From contig DXGJ01000028.1 in assembly GCA_019113985.1 (NCBI GenBank), positions 1-52,558 of the forward strand: a stretch of 52,558 bases of DNA, in the 5' to 3' direction. The notes beneath the pieces were generated by a model. It was not told where the DNA came from, made no database searches, and saw nothing but the letters and a program-made list of their open reading frames with translations. Positions 7,612-15,280 of this stretch are shown piece after piece (position 1 is the stretch's first letter; every line of letters starts with the position of its first letter). The position numbers and the translations under genes were made by a program. Source of the DNA: Candidatus Levilactobacillus faecigallinarum. Its GTDB lineage: Bacteria; Bacillota; Bacilli; Lactobacillales; Lactobacillaceae.

Positions 7612-7650
7612 CAAAAACGGCGGCCCAGCAAGTTGCCGGGTCACCGCTAC
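7612..7650 (-). terminator. terminator of the SDR gene
   Basis: On the minus strand GGTGACCCGGC pairs with GCTGGGCCGCC (two wobbles, one mismatch), followed by TTTTTG. It lies about 45 bp past the SDR stop codon. Confidence 0.65.
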
Positions 7651-7694
7651 TTAGGGCGTGCCATCAAGTTAGTTTCCTGCTCAATGGCAGGCCA

Positions 7695-8423
7695 TTAAGC
7701 ATCTTGTTTGGTTGCGGCGATGTCCACCTCACGGATGTTCACCGCTTGGGGCATGTCGTACATAAACTTCACGGTCTCGGCGACGTGCTTAGGGTCCAGG
7801 GTAATCCCACCCATAGTTGCCTTCCAAGCCGTGTAGTCCTTCAGCGCAGATTCGCTGGTCACGTGAGTCAGCAAGTTGGTCTCCGCGGCACCGGGCGCAA
7901 CCAGCATAATCCGGACGTTCTTCGGTGCATTTTCTTCCCGCAACGTTTCGGACAAGCCGTGGACGCCGAACTTGGACGCCACGTAGGCCGCATGGTTCAC
8001 GAAGGTCTTCTTCCCGGCGATCGAGGACATGTTCAAAATAGTCCCGTGTTCCCGTTCTCGCATATCGTTTAAGACAATCTGGGTCCCGTTCAACACGCCC
8101 ATCACGTTGGTGTCCAGCATGGTCTGCCACTCCTGGGGGTCCTGATTCTGCACGTTGCCCAGTAACATCACGCCAGCGTTGTTGACCAGCAGGTCGGTCG
8201 GGCCATACTGGGCCTCGGCCTTGCGCACAGCGGTCTCGAACTGGTGATAGTCGGCAACGTCGACCCGGTCGATCAACACGTTGGTCATCCCCGCGGCGAC
8301 CTGCGCCAACTTTTCCATGTTCCGTCCCAGTAACAGCAGTGGGTAGCCATCAGCGTTAAAGAGCTTGGCAATCTGTTCACCAAAGCCGGAGCTAGCCCCC
8401 GTAATCACAACTAATTTTTTCAT
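7695..8423 (-). CDS. short-chain dehydrogenase/reductase
   Basis: 242-aa classical SDR oxidoreductase. It has the NAD(P)-binding TGASSGFG (residues 8-15), structural NNAG (~82-85), catalytic Ser in NMSSIAG and the YxxxK pair in YVASK. Arg in LLGRN after the second strand hints at NADP preference. The substrate is unknown. It is divergent from an HxlR-family regulator at 8552; this arrangement is frequent for reductases induced by reactive electrophiles, so control by that regulator is likely but inferred. Confidence 0.92.
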   Translation of the reverse strand: MKKLVVITGASSGFGEQIAKLFNADGYPLLLLGRNMEKLAQVAAGMTNVLIDRVDVADYHQFETAVRKAEAQYGPTDLLVNNAGVMLLGNVQNQDPQEWQTMLDTNVMGVLNGTQIVLNDMREREHGTILNMSSIAGKKTFVNHAAYVASKFGVHGLSETLREENAPKNVRIMLVAPGAAETNLLTHVTSESALKDYTAWKATMGGITLDPKHVAETVKFMYDMPQAVNIREVDIAATKQDA

Positions 8424-8440
8424 TATTTTTACCTCGTTTT

Positions 8441-8469
8441 TTATAATAGGTCATTCGCGAACTTCTCAA
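8441..8469 (-). promoter_or_regulatory. promoter of the SDR gene
   Basis: TTGAGA (8464-8469) and TTATAA (8441-8446) are spaced by 17 nt in the 128-bp divergent region. A TATAAT at about 8480 on the plus strand could serve the divergent regulator. Confidence 0.5.
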
Positions 8470-8551
8470 CGAATTACAGTATAATAACGGGGTATCCCCG
8501 AAACAAGTACGCACCTTGACGTAACCACGAGGAACATTGGAGGAACGGTAT

Positions 8552-8914
8552 TTGCTCTCAAAAATAAAGACAGCGCCCCACTACCTAAACGAATTCGACG
8601 CGACCATGCAGATGATTCAGGGCAAGTGGAAAATCATGATTATGTACCAGTTGGCCGAATACCACAGCGTGCGCTTCGCCGACATCCAAAAGCACATCCA
8701 AGACGTGTCGCACAAGACCCTGACCACTCAACTCCGTGAACTAGAAAATGACGGGCTGGTCAGCCGCCACGACTTCGGCACTGCCCAACCCCACGTGGAA
8801 TACCAGCTGACGGCGAACGGAGAATCCCTGTTTCCGATTCTCGACGCCATCTGCACTTGGGGCGACACCCACATCGACCCCGCGTTGATTGAACGATCAT
8901 TGTGCGACGAATAG
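8552..8914 (+). CDS. HxlR-family transcriptional regulator
   Basis: 120-aa winged-helix regulator of the HxlR type. The family block is clear: the MIQGKWKIMIMYQLAEYHSVRF region, ADIQKHIQDVSHKTLTTQLRELENDGLVSR (recognition helix) and VEYQLTANGESLFPILDAICTWG. A TTG start at 8552 is preferred because GGAGG (8539-8543) lies 8 nt upstream; the longer TTG frame at 8537 would start inside that site. A single Cys at the far C-terminus (SLCDE) and one in ICTWG could be redox sensors. It probably controls the divergent SDR. Confidence 0.9.
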   Translation: MLSKIKTAPHYLNEFDATMQMIQGKWKIMIMYQLAEYHSVRFADIQKHIQDVSHKTLTTQLRELENDGLVSRHDFGTAQPHVEYQLTANGESLFPILDAICTWGDTHIDPALIERSLCDE

Positions 8915-9031
8915 ACAGTAATAGGGAACCCGTCATTGACGCTGGCTCCTTATTTTTCGGTCAAAATGGTAGCGTCATCATAATCACTAGGCTAAACTAA
9001 ACCTAGCACACACTTCCTAGGAGGACCCCCC

Positions 9032-9853
9032 ATGCAGATCAACTTACTCTTTTCAGTCGACGACAAGTTCGCCCCCCACATGCTGACCACGCTTTACGCG
9101 ATTCGCCAAAACTCACCGGCGACCAACACCTACGACGTTTACGTGATTCAGGATCAGCCCCTGACCGACGCGGCCAGTATCACCGCCACCCTAGCAGAGT
9201 GGCAGATGACTTACCATCCCGTCCTGGCCGACCAGGCGGTTTTCGCCGACGCACCAGTGTCGAACCGCTACCCGCGGTCAATCTACTACCGGCTACTGGC
9301 CAGCGAACTCCTGCCAGACACCCTCGACAAAATTTTATATCTAGACGCTGACATTCTGGTGATCAACGACCTAACGCCGTTGTATCAGCTCGACCTGACC
9401 GGCCAGCTCTATGCCGCGGCCATGCACACCGATTTCCTCAACCTGACCGGAACCCTTAATCAGTTCCGACTGGATACCGCAACGCCGCACTACTTCAACT
9501 CCGGCGTGCTCCTGATCAACTTGGCCCGCGCCCGCGAAATCGTGCATCCCGCCGATATTTTTCAGATTATTCGTGACCACAAGAACGAACTGCTCCTACC
9601 CGACCAGGACGTCTTAAACAAGCTCTACGCCCAGGACACCCGACCGGTCGCCGATGTGGTCTACAATTACGACGTGCGCAAGGACCTGACCTACCAGGCC
9701 ACCAGTCAGGGTAAATGGAGCCTGGATTGGGTGGTTTCCCACACGGTCTTCCTACACTTCTGTGGCACCAAGAAGCCCTGGATGCCCAATGTTACTGATA
9801 AATACGCATTGCTGTACAAGCACTACCAGCACCAATTACAGCGCCAATTCTAA
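9032..9853 (+). CDS. glycosyltransferase family 8 protein
   Basis: 273-aa GT8 glycosyltransferase using a nucleotide-sugar donor, probably adding glucose or galactose to a surface glycan. Visible motifs are the N-terminal NLLFSVDDKF, the metal-binding DxD in ILYLDADILV (~105-113), FNSGVLLINL, PDQDVLN and the late HFCGTKKPW. It is cytosolic, with no membrane segment. Strong Shine-Dalgarno AGGAGG (9019-9024) 7 nt before ATG. It stands alone between terminators; the upstream region holds a TAGGCTAAACT box shared with other genes here. Confidence 0.92.
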   Translation: MQINLLFSVDDKFAPHMLTTLYAIRQNSPATNTYDVYVIQDQPLTDAASITATLAEWQMTYHPVLADQAVFADAPVSNRYPRSIYYRLLASELLPDTLDKILYLDADILVINDLTPLYQLDLTGQLYAAAMHTDFLNLTGTLNQFRLDTATPHYFNSGVLLINLARAREIVHPADIFQIIRDHKNELLLPDQDVLNKLYAQDTRPVADVVYNYDVRKDLTYQATSQGKWSLDWVVSHTVFLHFCGTKKPWMPNVTDKYALLYKHYQHQLQRQF

Positions 9854-9856
9854 TTT

Positions 9857-9898
9857 CCAGTCCCCGCCCGGTCAACGCCGATGTGGGGATTTTTTGCG
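9857..9898 (+). terminator. terminator of the GT8 gene
   Basis: AGTCCCC pairs with GGGGATT around a large loop containing a smaller CGG/CCG hairpin, followed by a T-run. Confidence 0.55.
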
Positions 9899-10016
9899 CG
9901 CTTGATAATCATTCAACAACCGAACCACCCAGCTTATCGACCGTCCAGAAAAGCCACCGTTTAGCGGGATAAGGGTTCAAAATACGTGTCATATTGGTCA
10001 CTAAAACGACTAACTT

Positions 10017-10033
10017 TGTTATGGTCTTGCAAC
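10017..10033 (+). promoter_or_regulatory. possible WalR (YycF) box
   Basis: TGTTAT-N5-TGCAAC matches the known direct-repeat consensus TGTWAH-N5-TGTWAH at 11 of 12 positions. It lies 76 bp upstream of a peptidoglycan hydrolase, the typical target class of WalRK. A second palindrome, TAAGCG/CGCTTA with a two-base centre near 10068-10084, resembles a disrupted cre. No convincing -35/-10 pair was found. Confidence 0.35.
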
Positions 10034-10108
10034 GCCTTCGCAACTTTGTATTCGTACACTGGAATTTGTAAGCGAGCGCTTAACTAAACCATTCTGGAGT
10101 GAGACATC

Positions 10109-11110
10109 ATTAAATCATCAACGAAAAAATTACTGATTAGTACCTTCGGCGCCGCAGCGCTGCTAATGGCTGGCGGACAAACCGCCAACGCCAGCACCGT
10201 GACTGCCCAGAGCGGCGACACAGTCTGGGGCTTCTCCCAGGCCTACCACGTCTCGGTCAAGTCGATCGTTAAGGCCAACAGCCTAGCCGACGCCAACCTG
10301 ATTTATATCAATCAGAAATTGACCATCCCCGACGGCCAAACCACGGCCAAGCGGTCCAGTGGGACTTCCACTGCGGCCACGACACCAACGACGGGACAAT
10401 CGACAACAAAGCAGGCCACTACGGGCGCAACGACCCAAAAGGCCGCAACCACAACGCCTAAGTCCGCATCATCTACCCACCCAGCGACCACGAGCAGCAA
10501 GACGGCTAGCTCAACGATCACCAGCTCCTCGGCTAGTCAGGCCGCAAGTAGTTCCAGCCAGGTGACTGGCAACGCCACCGCTAGTTCTCAGGCCACCAGC
10601 ACCAGCCAGAGCCAAACCACTGGCCAGACCTACGACCACAGCACGGGGACGTCATCGACCCAAACTGGCAACACGACGGCAAACGCGACGAGTACCCCGA
10701 CTGCTAGCGCCTCGTCCGCACAATCCAGTACCACCACGACGTCTAGTTCCAGCACCGCAAACGTCGCCAACGGGGGCGGCGTGGCCGCAGCCCTGAAGAT
10801 TGCCAACAGCAACGTACCCTACGTTTACGGTGGCAGCTCAATGTCTGGCTTCGACTGTTCCGGCCTGGTCCAATACGCCTTTGGTCTGAGCGCCCGGACT
10901 ACCTACCAGCAAACTAAGCTGGGGACCCACCACTACGACGTGGCCAACGCCCCAGCCGGCGCCATCCTCTTCTGGGGCTCCGACAGCGCACCCTACCATG
11001 ACGGGATTTCCCTGGGGAATGGTCAGTACGTTGCCGCCCAGAACGAAGCTGATGGTATTGGTGTCTTCAGCCAGAGCGTTTGGCAACCAAGTTACTACAT
11101 CGTCCTCTAA
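10109..11110 (+). CDS. secreted LysM-NlpC/P60 peptidoglycan endopeptidase, apparent ATT start
   Basis: Cell-wall hydrolase. A signal peptide (KSSTKKLLIS, then a hydrophobic AAALLMAGG stretch, cleavage near ANA-S) precedes one LysM domain (about 29-72, SGDTVWGFSQAY to LTIP), a Ser/Thr/Ala/Gln-rich linker (~75-220) and a C-terminal NlpC/P60 domain with catalytic Cys in FDCSGL (~249) and His in YHDGISLGNG. The signal peptide is encoded only if translation begins at ATT (10109) or ATC (10106): an in-frame TGA sits at 10100, and the first ATG (10166) falls inside the signal peptide. GGAG lies 9 nt before the ATT. A sequencing error cannot be excluded. Confidence 0.85.
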   Translation: MKSSTKKLLISTFGAAALLMAGGQTANASTVTAQSGDTVWGFSQAYHVSVKSIVKANSLADANLIYINQKLTIPDGQTTAKRSSGTSTAATTPTTGQSTTKQATTGATTQKAATTTPKSASSTHPATTSSKTASSTITSSSASQAASSSSQVTGNATASSQATSTSQSQTTGQTYDHSTGTSSTQTGNTTANATSTPTASASSAQSSTTTTSSSSTANVANGGGVAAALKIANSNVPYVYGGSSMSGFDCSGLVQYAFGLSARTTYQQTKLGTHHYDVANAPAGAILFWGSDSAPYHDGISLGNGQYVAAQNEADGIGVFSQSVWQPSYYIVL

Positions 11111-11140
11111 TCACGTTCTGACCCACTATCAGATGCGTGT

Positions 11141-11180
11141 AAAAAAGCGCCGCGGAAGAAAAATTCCGCGGCGCTTTTGC
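11141..11180. terminator. bidirectional terminator
   Basis: A 15-bp perfect stem (11143-11157 with 11164-11178) around loop GAAAAA, with A-run and T-run flanks, serves the convergent NlpC and ABC-permease genes. Confidence 0.9.
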
Positions 11181-11187
11181 GTAACTA

Positions 11188-11958
11188 TTAGTATCGGGCT
11201 TCCACCCAGTGCTTCATCAGGTACACGTTCAGCAGGCTCACCACCACAATGGCTGCAATGATGGTCACGAAATTAAACGCCATGTTGAAGGTCCCAACAT
11301 TACTAATCAGGCGAATCAGCTTACCCGCCAATGCACCGACCCAATTGAGGAAAGCAATCACACCCCACGTCAATAGAACCGCCAGGATGCCTTTCACGAT
11401 GCGTTGCGAGCTGCCGGGGATGAAGGCGCTAATGGCATCCGTGGCGAAATGAATCAACGTGATGAAGACCCAGCTCCAGAGCAGAATCGCTATCGCGTAC
11501 CCACAGATACTCAGTCCGTAGACCTGGAATTGGTGCCAATCCGCGGCGGTCAAGTTTAAGTTCATGTATTGGCGTATCCAGGCACGCACCGCGCTCCCGT
11601 TCATCGCCGAGCCAATGACCAGCAAGACTAGCTGAACCAGACCCATGTAAACCAACGCAACAAAGGACGTTGCCAGGTTTGCTAAGTAAAGCACCCACTC
11701 ACTCACGGGGAGCAGTCGGTAGGTGTCGCTGACCAGTACCCGTTCGCTCTTGAGCGTGACCCGAACAAACGCCGCCAGGCAGAATAGGCCGCCCCAGAGC
11801 ACCACCGGTCCAATCATTTCCAGATTGGTAAACCCATTCTCCCAGATGGCGTAGAGCATGGTTAAAATCACCGCTAACAGGTTAAAGAATAAAAAGGCGT
11901 TGACGGTTCGTAACTTGGGATGAATCGTCGCCCGAAAGGTCTGATTAAAGCTCGTCAT
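11188..11958 (-). CDS. ABC transporter permease subunit
   Basis: 256-aa integral membrane protein with six predicted hydrophobic segments, no signal peptide and no known transport motif. It follows the ATPase gene with a 14-bp overlap: ATG 11958 lies inside the last codons of the ATPase, so the two are translationally coupled. The frame extends upstream to 12117 but that part only shadows the ATPase. The GntR-ATPase-permease order matches YtrA-YtrB type operons, which are induced by cell-wall antibiotics in Bacillus; the substrate is unknown here. Confidence 0.85.
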   Translation of the reverse strand: MTSFNQTFRATIHPKLRTVNAFLFFNLLAVILTMLYAIWENGFTNLEMIGPVVLWGGLFCLAAFVRVTLKSERVLVSDTYRLLPVSEWVLYLANLATSFVALVYMGLVQLVLLVIGSAMNGSAVRAWIRQYMNLNLTAADWHQFQVYGLSICGYAIAILLWSWVFITLIHFATDAISAFIPGSSQRIVKGILAVLLTWGVIAFLNWVGALAGKLIRLISNVGTFNMAFNFVTIIAAIVVVSLLNVYLMKHWVEARY

Positions 11959-12667
11959 TTGGAATACTCCCCTCATAGATACTCTCGTAGAAGGCCTCGA
12001 TACCGATGCCGAATTCGCTGCGAATCTGCTCGCTACTCTTGTGGGTGCAAATCGTCTGGTCCTTGACCACGACCACCTCGTCCAATAGCGGTGCGATTTC
12101 GGTAACGTAGTGGTCACTGATGACCAGCGTCGCGTCGTCGTTCTTCCACTTGATGATACTGCTGATGATGCGCTTGCGGCTCATGCTATCGATGCCGCTA
12201 AACGGCTCGTCCAACAGGTACAGGGCCGCCTCACGCGCCAAACACAGGGCAATCACGAATTTCTCGCGGGTTCCCTTGGATAGGGTCCCCAACTTCTGGT
12301 CATCGTCGATCTGCATGAAGGTAATCAGGTCGAGGTACTTCTTAGCCGAAAAGTCCGGGTAGACCCGGGCGTAAAAGTCGCGAATCTCACTGAGCTTGGC
12401 CGCCGAACGAAACCCCTGGAGGCCTTCACTAAAGCTGACCAGGGTCCGGCGTTGCACGCCCTTAGTCTGCTGGTTGACCGCAATGGTCCCCCGTTCACCC
12501 TTAGCCACGCTGGCAATCAACCGCATCAGAGTGGTCTTCCCAGCACCGTTCTCCCCTAAGAGTCCCACGATTTTTCCCGCAGTAATCTGCAGGTTGACGT
12601 TCTCGAGAATCGTTTTCTGGTTCTTTCGGTAGGTTAGGTTGGTAATCTCTAAGGCGTTGGCTGTCAT
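11945..12667 (-). CDS. ABC transporter ATP-binding protein
   Basis: 240-aa nucleotide-binding subunit: Walker A GENGAGKT (~37-44), signature LSKGTREK (a degenerate LSGGQ), Walker B LYLLDEPFSGID and the switch His in ISDHY. The altered signature is typical of the YtrB/EcsA-like group. It overlaps the GntR gene by 4 bp (ATGA) and the permease gene by 14 bp, so the three form one operon. It would act at the inner face of the membrane with the permease. Confidence 0.93.
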   Translation of the reverse strand: MTANALEITNLTYRKNQKTILENVNLQITAGKIVGLLGENGAGKTTLMRLIASVAKGERGTIAVNQQTKGVQRRTLVSFSEGLQGFRSAAKLSEIRDFYARVYPDFSAKKYLDLITFMQIDDDQKLGTLSKGTREKFVIALCLAREAALYLLDEPFSGIDSMSRKRIISSIIKWKNDDATLVISDHYVTEIAPLLDEVVVVKDQTICTHKSSEQIRSEFGIGIEAFYESIYEGSIPNDEL

Positions 12668-13035
12668 GCTGGTTCCCCCTTGGTTTGGATGTAGCGTTCA
12701 ATCTCCGCGATGATTTCGGCATCGCTTAGGTTCAACGCGTGAAGCTGGGTATAAAATTCCTGGATATAGTCGGTAATCAAGCGCTGCTTCAACGCCGTAA
12801 TCTGGTCCTGGTCCTGGGTCACGAAATTGCCGCGGCCCCGCTTGGATTCTAAGATCTGTTCCGTAATCATCTCACTGAGTGCGCGCTGAACGGTATTCAC
12901 GTTCACCGTCAAATCGACCGCCAATTGACGAACGGCCGGCAGCTTGTCGCCGGGCTTCAGCGTTCCGGCAACGATGCGGTGATACAGGTAGTTCTTGATT
13001 TGATAATAAATGGGGACCTTATCGTCGAATTGCAC
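12664..13035 (-). CDS. GntR-family (YtrA-like) transcriptional regulator
   Basis: 123-aa short GntR regulator: winged helix in residues 1-70 (VPIYYQIKNYLYHRIVAG, PGDKLPAVRQLAVDL, NVNTVQRAL, RGRGNFV) and a short helical dimerisation tail, the YtrA class. GTG 13035 is preferred, as GAGAGG lies 8 nt upstream and the product begins MQFDDKVPIYYQI; GTG 13044 would abut the ribosome binding site. It heads the ABC operon and likely represses it through the AGTGTA-N12-TACACT palindrome just upstream. Confidence 0.92.
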   Translation of the reverse strand: MQFDDKVPIYYQIKNYLYHRIVAGTLKPGDKLPAVRQLAVDLTVNVNTVQRALSEMITEQILESKRGRGNFVTQDQDQITALKQRLITDYIQEFYTQLHALNLSDAEIIAEIERYIQTKGEPA

Positions 13036-13050
13036 GTCCTTCACCTCTCT

Positions 13051-13074
13051 AGTGTATTATGCTTCTATTACACT
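13051..13074 (-). promoter_or_regulatory. operator of the GntR-ABC operon
   Basis: AGTGTA (13051-13056) and TACACT (13069-13074) form a palindrome 16 bp from the GntR start. It sits just downstream of a TTGCAA-16-TATAGT promoter on the minus strand, so binding would block transcription. Half-sites and spacing resemble YtrA-type operators. Confidence 0.6.
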
Positions 13075-13133
13075 ATAACACGAGTTTTCCAAGTTGCAAG
13101 TTATTTTCACCTTGGCGACTAACATGCCGACGC

Positions 13134-13166
13134 AAAAATGGACCCGAGACGTTAGTCCCCAGCCCA
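13134..13166 (-). terminator. terminator of the fumarase gene
   Basis: On the minus strand ATGGGCTGGGGAC pairs with GTCTCGGGTCCAT (wobbles and one mismatch), followed by TTTTTG. Confidence 0.55.
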
Positions 13167-13175
13167 TTTCACAGG

Positions 13176-14564
13176 TTATTTTTGGTCGTCGACCCCGGTC
13201 ATCTTCAAGGGGTCGACCCATTCAGCAAACTGGTCGGCGGTCACTTGCCCCGACTGGAGCGCCGCCTGTTTTAAGGTCAGCCCTTCGCGGTCGGCCAACT
13301 GAGCAATCGCCGCACTCGCATGATAGCCAATGTGTGGCGATAACGCCGTCACAGTCATCAACGACTGGTCGACCAGCTGCTGCATCCGCTCGGCGTCGAC
13401 CGTCATCCCGTGTACCAATTTATCGGCGAAGCCCGTCACGGTCCCGGCCAACAGGTCAGCCGACTCCAGGAAGGTCGCTATCAGCACGGGTTTATAGACG
13501 TTCATCTCGAAATTCCCTTGCGAGGCGGCGACCGTGATAGTCACGTCGTTGCCCATTACCCGCGTCGCCGCCATGGTCAGGGCCTCTGCCTGCGTTGGAT
13601 TGACCTTGCCAGGCATGATCGACGACCCGGGTTCGTTGGCGGGAATCTGTAACTCATGGTAGCCCGCCCGGGGACCACTGGCCAGGAACCGAATATCGTC
13701 GGCAATCTTTAAGAGGTCGCTCGCCAGCGTCTTCAGAGCGCCGTGGACCGCATTCAGTCCAGAATGTGACGCCAACCCGAAGAACTTATTGGTCGCCGCG
13801 GTGAACGGCTGGTGATAGGCCGCGCTTAGCTCAGCGGCGACCGCGGTGGCAAAGCCTGGCGCCGCGTTCAACCCAGTTCCCACGGCCGTCCCACCAATCG
13901 GCAGTTCCAGCAGCGTGTCGTCCAGGGCTTCTAGGTAGGTCAGGTCGTGCTGGAGCGTGCTGACCCAGCCGCTGACCTCCTGGCCAAAGGTCAAGGGCGT
14001 GGCGTCCTGTAAATGGGTCCGGCCAATCTTGACCACCCGCCAGTAGTCGTGTTGCTTCACGGTCAGCTCAGCCACCAGGTGACGAACTGCGGCAATCAGG
14101 GGCTGAACGGCGACCCGGGCGGTCATGGTCATGGCCGTCGGGAAGGTATCGTTGGAACTTTGCCCGTGGTTCACGTCGTCGTTGGGTTGGAGCTCACCGG
14201 TCGGGTCGTGGGTCAGGGCCTGGTGAGCGATGACCTCGTTCACGTTCATGTTGGTCTGGGTCCCGGACCCGGTCTGGTAAACGTGCAACGGAAAGTCCCG
14301 CTGGAGCCGGTCATCTGACAGGGCCAGTAAGTCATCGCTGGCCGCAATAATCAGCTGGGCCTTGGCATCACTAAGTTCCCCCAGGTCGCGGTTCGCCACG
14401 GCCGCCGCCCGTTTAATCTGAATCAGTGCGCGAATCACGGGCAGCGGCATCAGTGGCCCCGTGGTAAAGTTATGCCGGCTCCGTTCAGTCTGCGGCCCCC
14501 ACAGCGCCGTTGCGGGCACCTTGACCGTACCCAATGTATCTGCTTCTTCTCGGTATTCCACCAT
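13176..14564 (-). CDS. fumC: class II fumarate hydratase
   Basis: 462-aa fumarase interconverting fumarate and malate, part of the incomplete TCA branch used by lactobacilli. Family motifs: SGTQTNMNVNEV (~100), NHGQSSNDTFPTA (~136), the lyase signature GSSIMPGKVNPTQ (~310-322) and the HIGY block. Length is normal. ATG 14564 has AAGGGTG 5 nt upstream. It is monocistronic. Fumarase and aspartase-type enzymes share this fold; the TNMN and HIGYH context favours fumarase. Confidence 0.95.
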   Translation of the reverse strand: MVEYREEADTLGTVKVPATALWGPQTERSRHNFTTGPLMPLPVIRALIQIKRAAAVANRDLGELSDAKAQLIIAASDDLLALSDDRLQRDFPLHVYQTGSGTQTNMNVNEVIAHQALTHDPTGELQPNDDVNHGQSSNDTFPTAMTMTARVAVQPLIAAVRHLVAELTVKQHDYWRVVKIGRTHLQDATPLTFGQEVSGWVSTLQHDLTYLEALDDTLLELPIGGTAVGTGLNAAPGFATAVAAELSAAYHQPFTAATNKFFGLASHSGLNAVHGALKTLASDLLKIADDIRFLASGPRAGYHELQIPANEPGSSIMPGKVNPTQAEALTMAATRVMGNDVTITVAASQGNFEMNVYKPVLIATFLESADLLAGTVTGFADKLVHGMTVDAERMQQLVDQSLMTVTALSPHIGYHASAAIAQLADREGLTLKQAALQSGQVTADQFAEWVDPLKMTGVDDQK

Positions 14565-14627
14565 TTGTCACCCTTTCTTCTCATCTTCCTTAGCTACCTT
14601 ACCCGGTTTTTAGGCCCGTCGTCAACT

Positions 14628-14815
14628 GATACGGTGGCCGTTGATGGGCGCTTCACTCCGCCGAGCATTGGTCCCGTAGTGGGCACGACTCCGAAGCTAC
14701 GCGAAACCCCCGCGCATCTCCGGAGCTCGGCCTTATTCTAAGCCGAATAACCCATCGGCTAAGAATAACGACACCACGGGACCAAAGTCGGCTCCGCTAC
14801 GCTGCATCTAGCAGA
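14628..14815 (+). repeat. structured intergenic element, copy 1
   Basis: Multi-helix element related (about 70% by eye) to an inverted copy at 15038-15232. Helices: P1 GCCGA 14660-14664 with TCGGC 14788-14792; P2 TTGGTCCCGT 14668-14677 with ACGGGACCAA 14776-14785; P3 CTCCG 14689-14693 with CGGAG 14721-14725, enclosing a small hairpin; P4 TTATTCT-A-AGCCGA 14733-14746 with TCGGCT-A-AGAATAA 14755-14768; P5 CTGC/GCAG near 14802-14814. P2, P3 and P4 differ from copy 2 by compensatory changes, implying selection on a fold. Function, transcribed strand and family are unknown. Confidence 0.75.
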
Positions 14816-15037
14816 AAACAACTAAAGATAATTTGCTGACTTTCAGCCACTTTAGCGCTCCCTCAACTCATAACACCTATCATCTGATTTCTAGAAACCA
14901 TGCGTTGCAGCGTTTAACTCTTATAAGGTTTGACAACAGCCTTTAGAATAACTAATCCATCGAGGGAAATCGTCAGCGTAGTCAAGACTTCGTAGAAATA
15001 ACACCAGATTAGTCACAATTGACTTCATGACGCCAGT
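14816..15037. other. AT-richer spacer between the two structured elements
   Basis: Within the 716-bp gene-free interval 14565-15280, this middle part has no open frame with a ribosome binding site, no terminator and no promoter I can defend. It is clearly AT-richer than the two elements it separates. Confidence 0.5.
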
Positions 15038-15232
15038 TGCTGATTACGCCAATCATCAGCGCAGTGGAGCCGACTTTGCCGCCGCGGTGTCGTTGGTGTT
15101 AGCCGGTGTTTTGTGCCAGCTTACCCCAAGGGCGAGCTCTGGAGACCCACATGGTTTTCGTGGGGCTTCAGAGTCGTGCCCACCACGGCGGCAACTCTCG
15201 GCGGAACGGAGCGCCCACCAACGACCAACAAA
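15038..15232 (-). repeat. structured intergenic element, copy 2 (inverted)
   Basis: Reverse-oriented diverged copy of the element at 14628-14815. In plus coordinates P1 is 15069-15073 with 15198-15202 (identical to copy 1). P2 is 15076-15085 with 15185-15194 and reads TTGCCGCCGT/GCGGCGGCAA in element orientation, against TTGGTCCCGT/ACGGGACCAA in copy 1. P3 is CTCTG/CAGAG against CTCCG/CGGAG. P4 changes most of its pairs but keeps an A-A mismatch in the same place. It begins right after the terminator of the AP2-domain gene. Confidence 0.75.
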
Positions 15233-15259
15233 AAAAGCCCGACGTTTGCCGGGCCTCCA
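15232..15259 (-). terminator. terminator of the AP2-domain gene
   Basis: On the minus strand GCCCGGC-aaac-GTCGGGC is followed by seven T, 22 bp past the stop codon. Confidence 0.85.
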
Positions 15260-15280
15260 CATTTCTCTATTCTGTTAAAT

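Noticed and set aside
11959-12117. N-terminal extension of the ABC permease
   Set aside because: It lies inside the ATPase gene and reads as Arg/Ser-rich shadow sequence; the ATG at 11958 gives a normal start.
13094-13537. 147-codon Arg/Ser/Pro-rich plus-strand frame
   Set aside because: Antisense to fumC with no start signal; composition is typical of a shadow frame.
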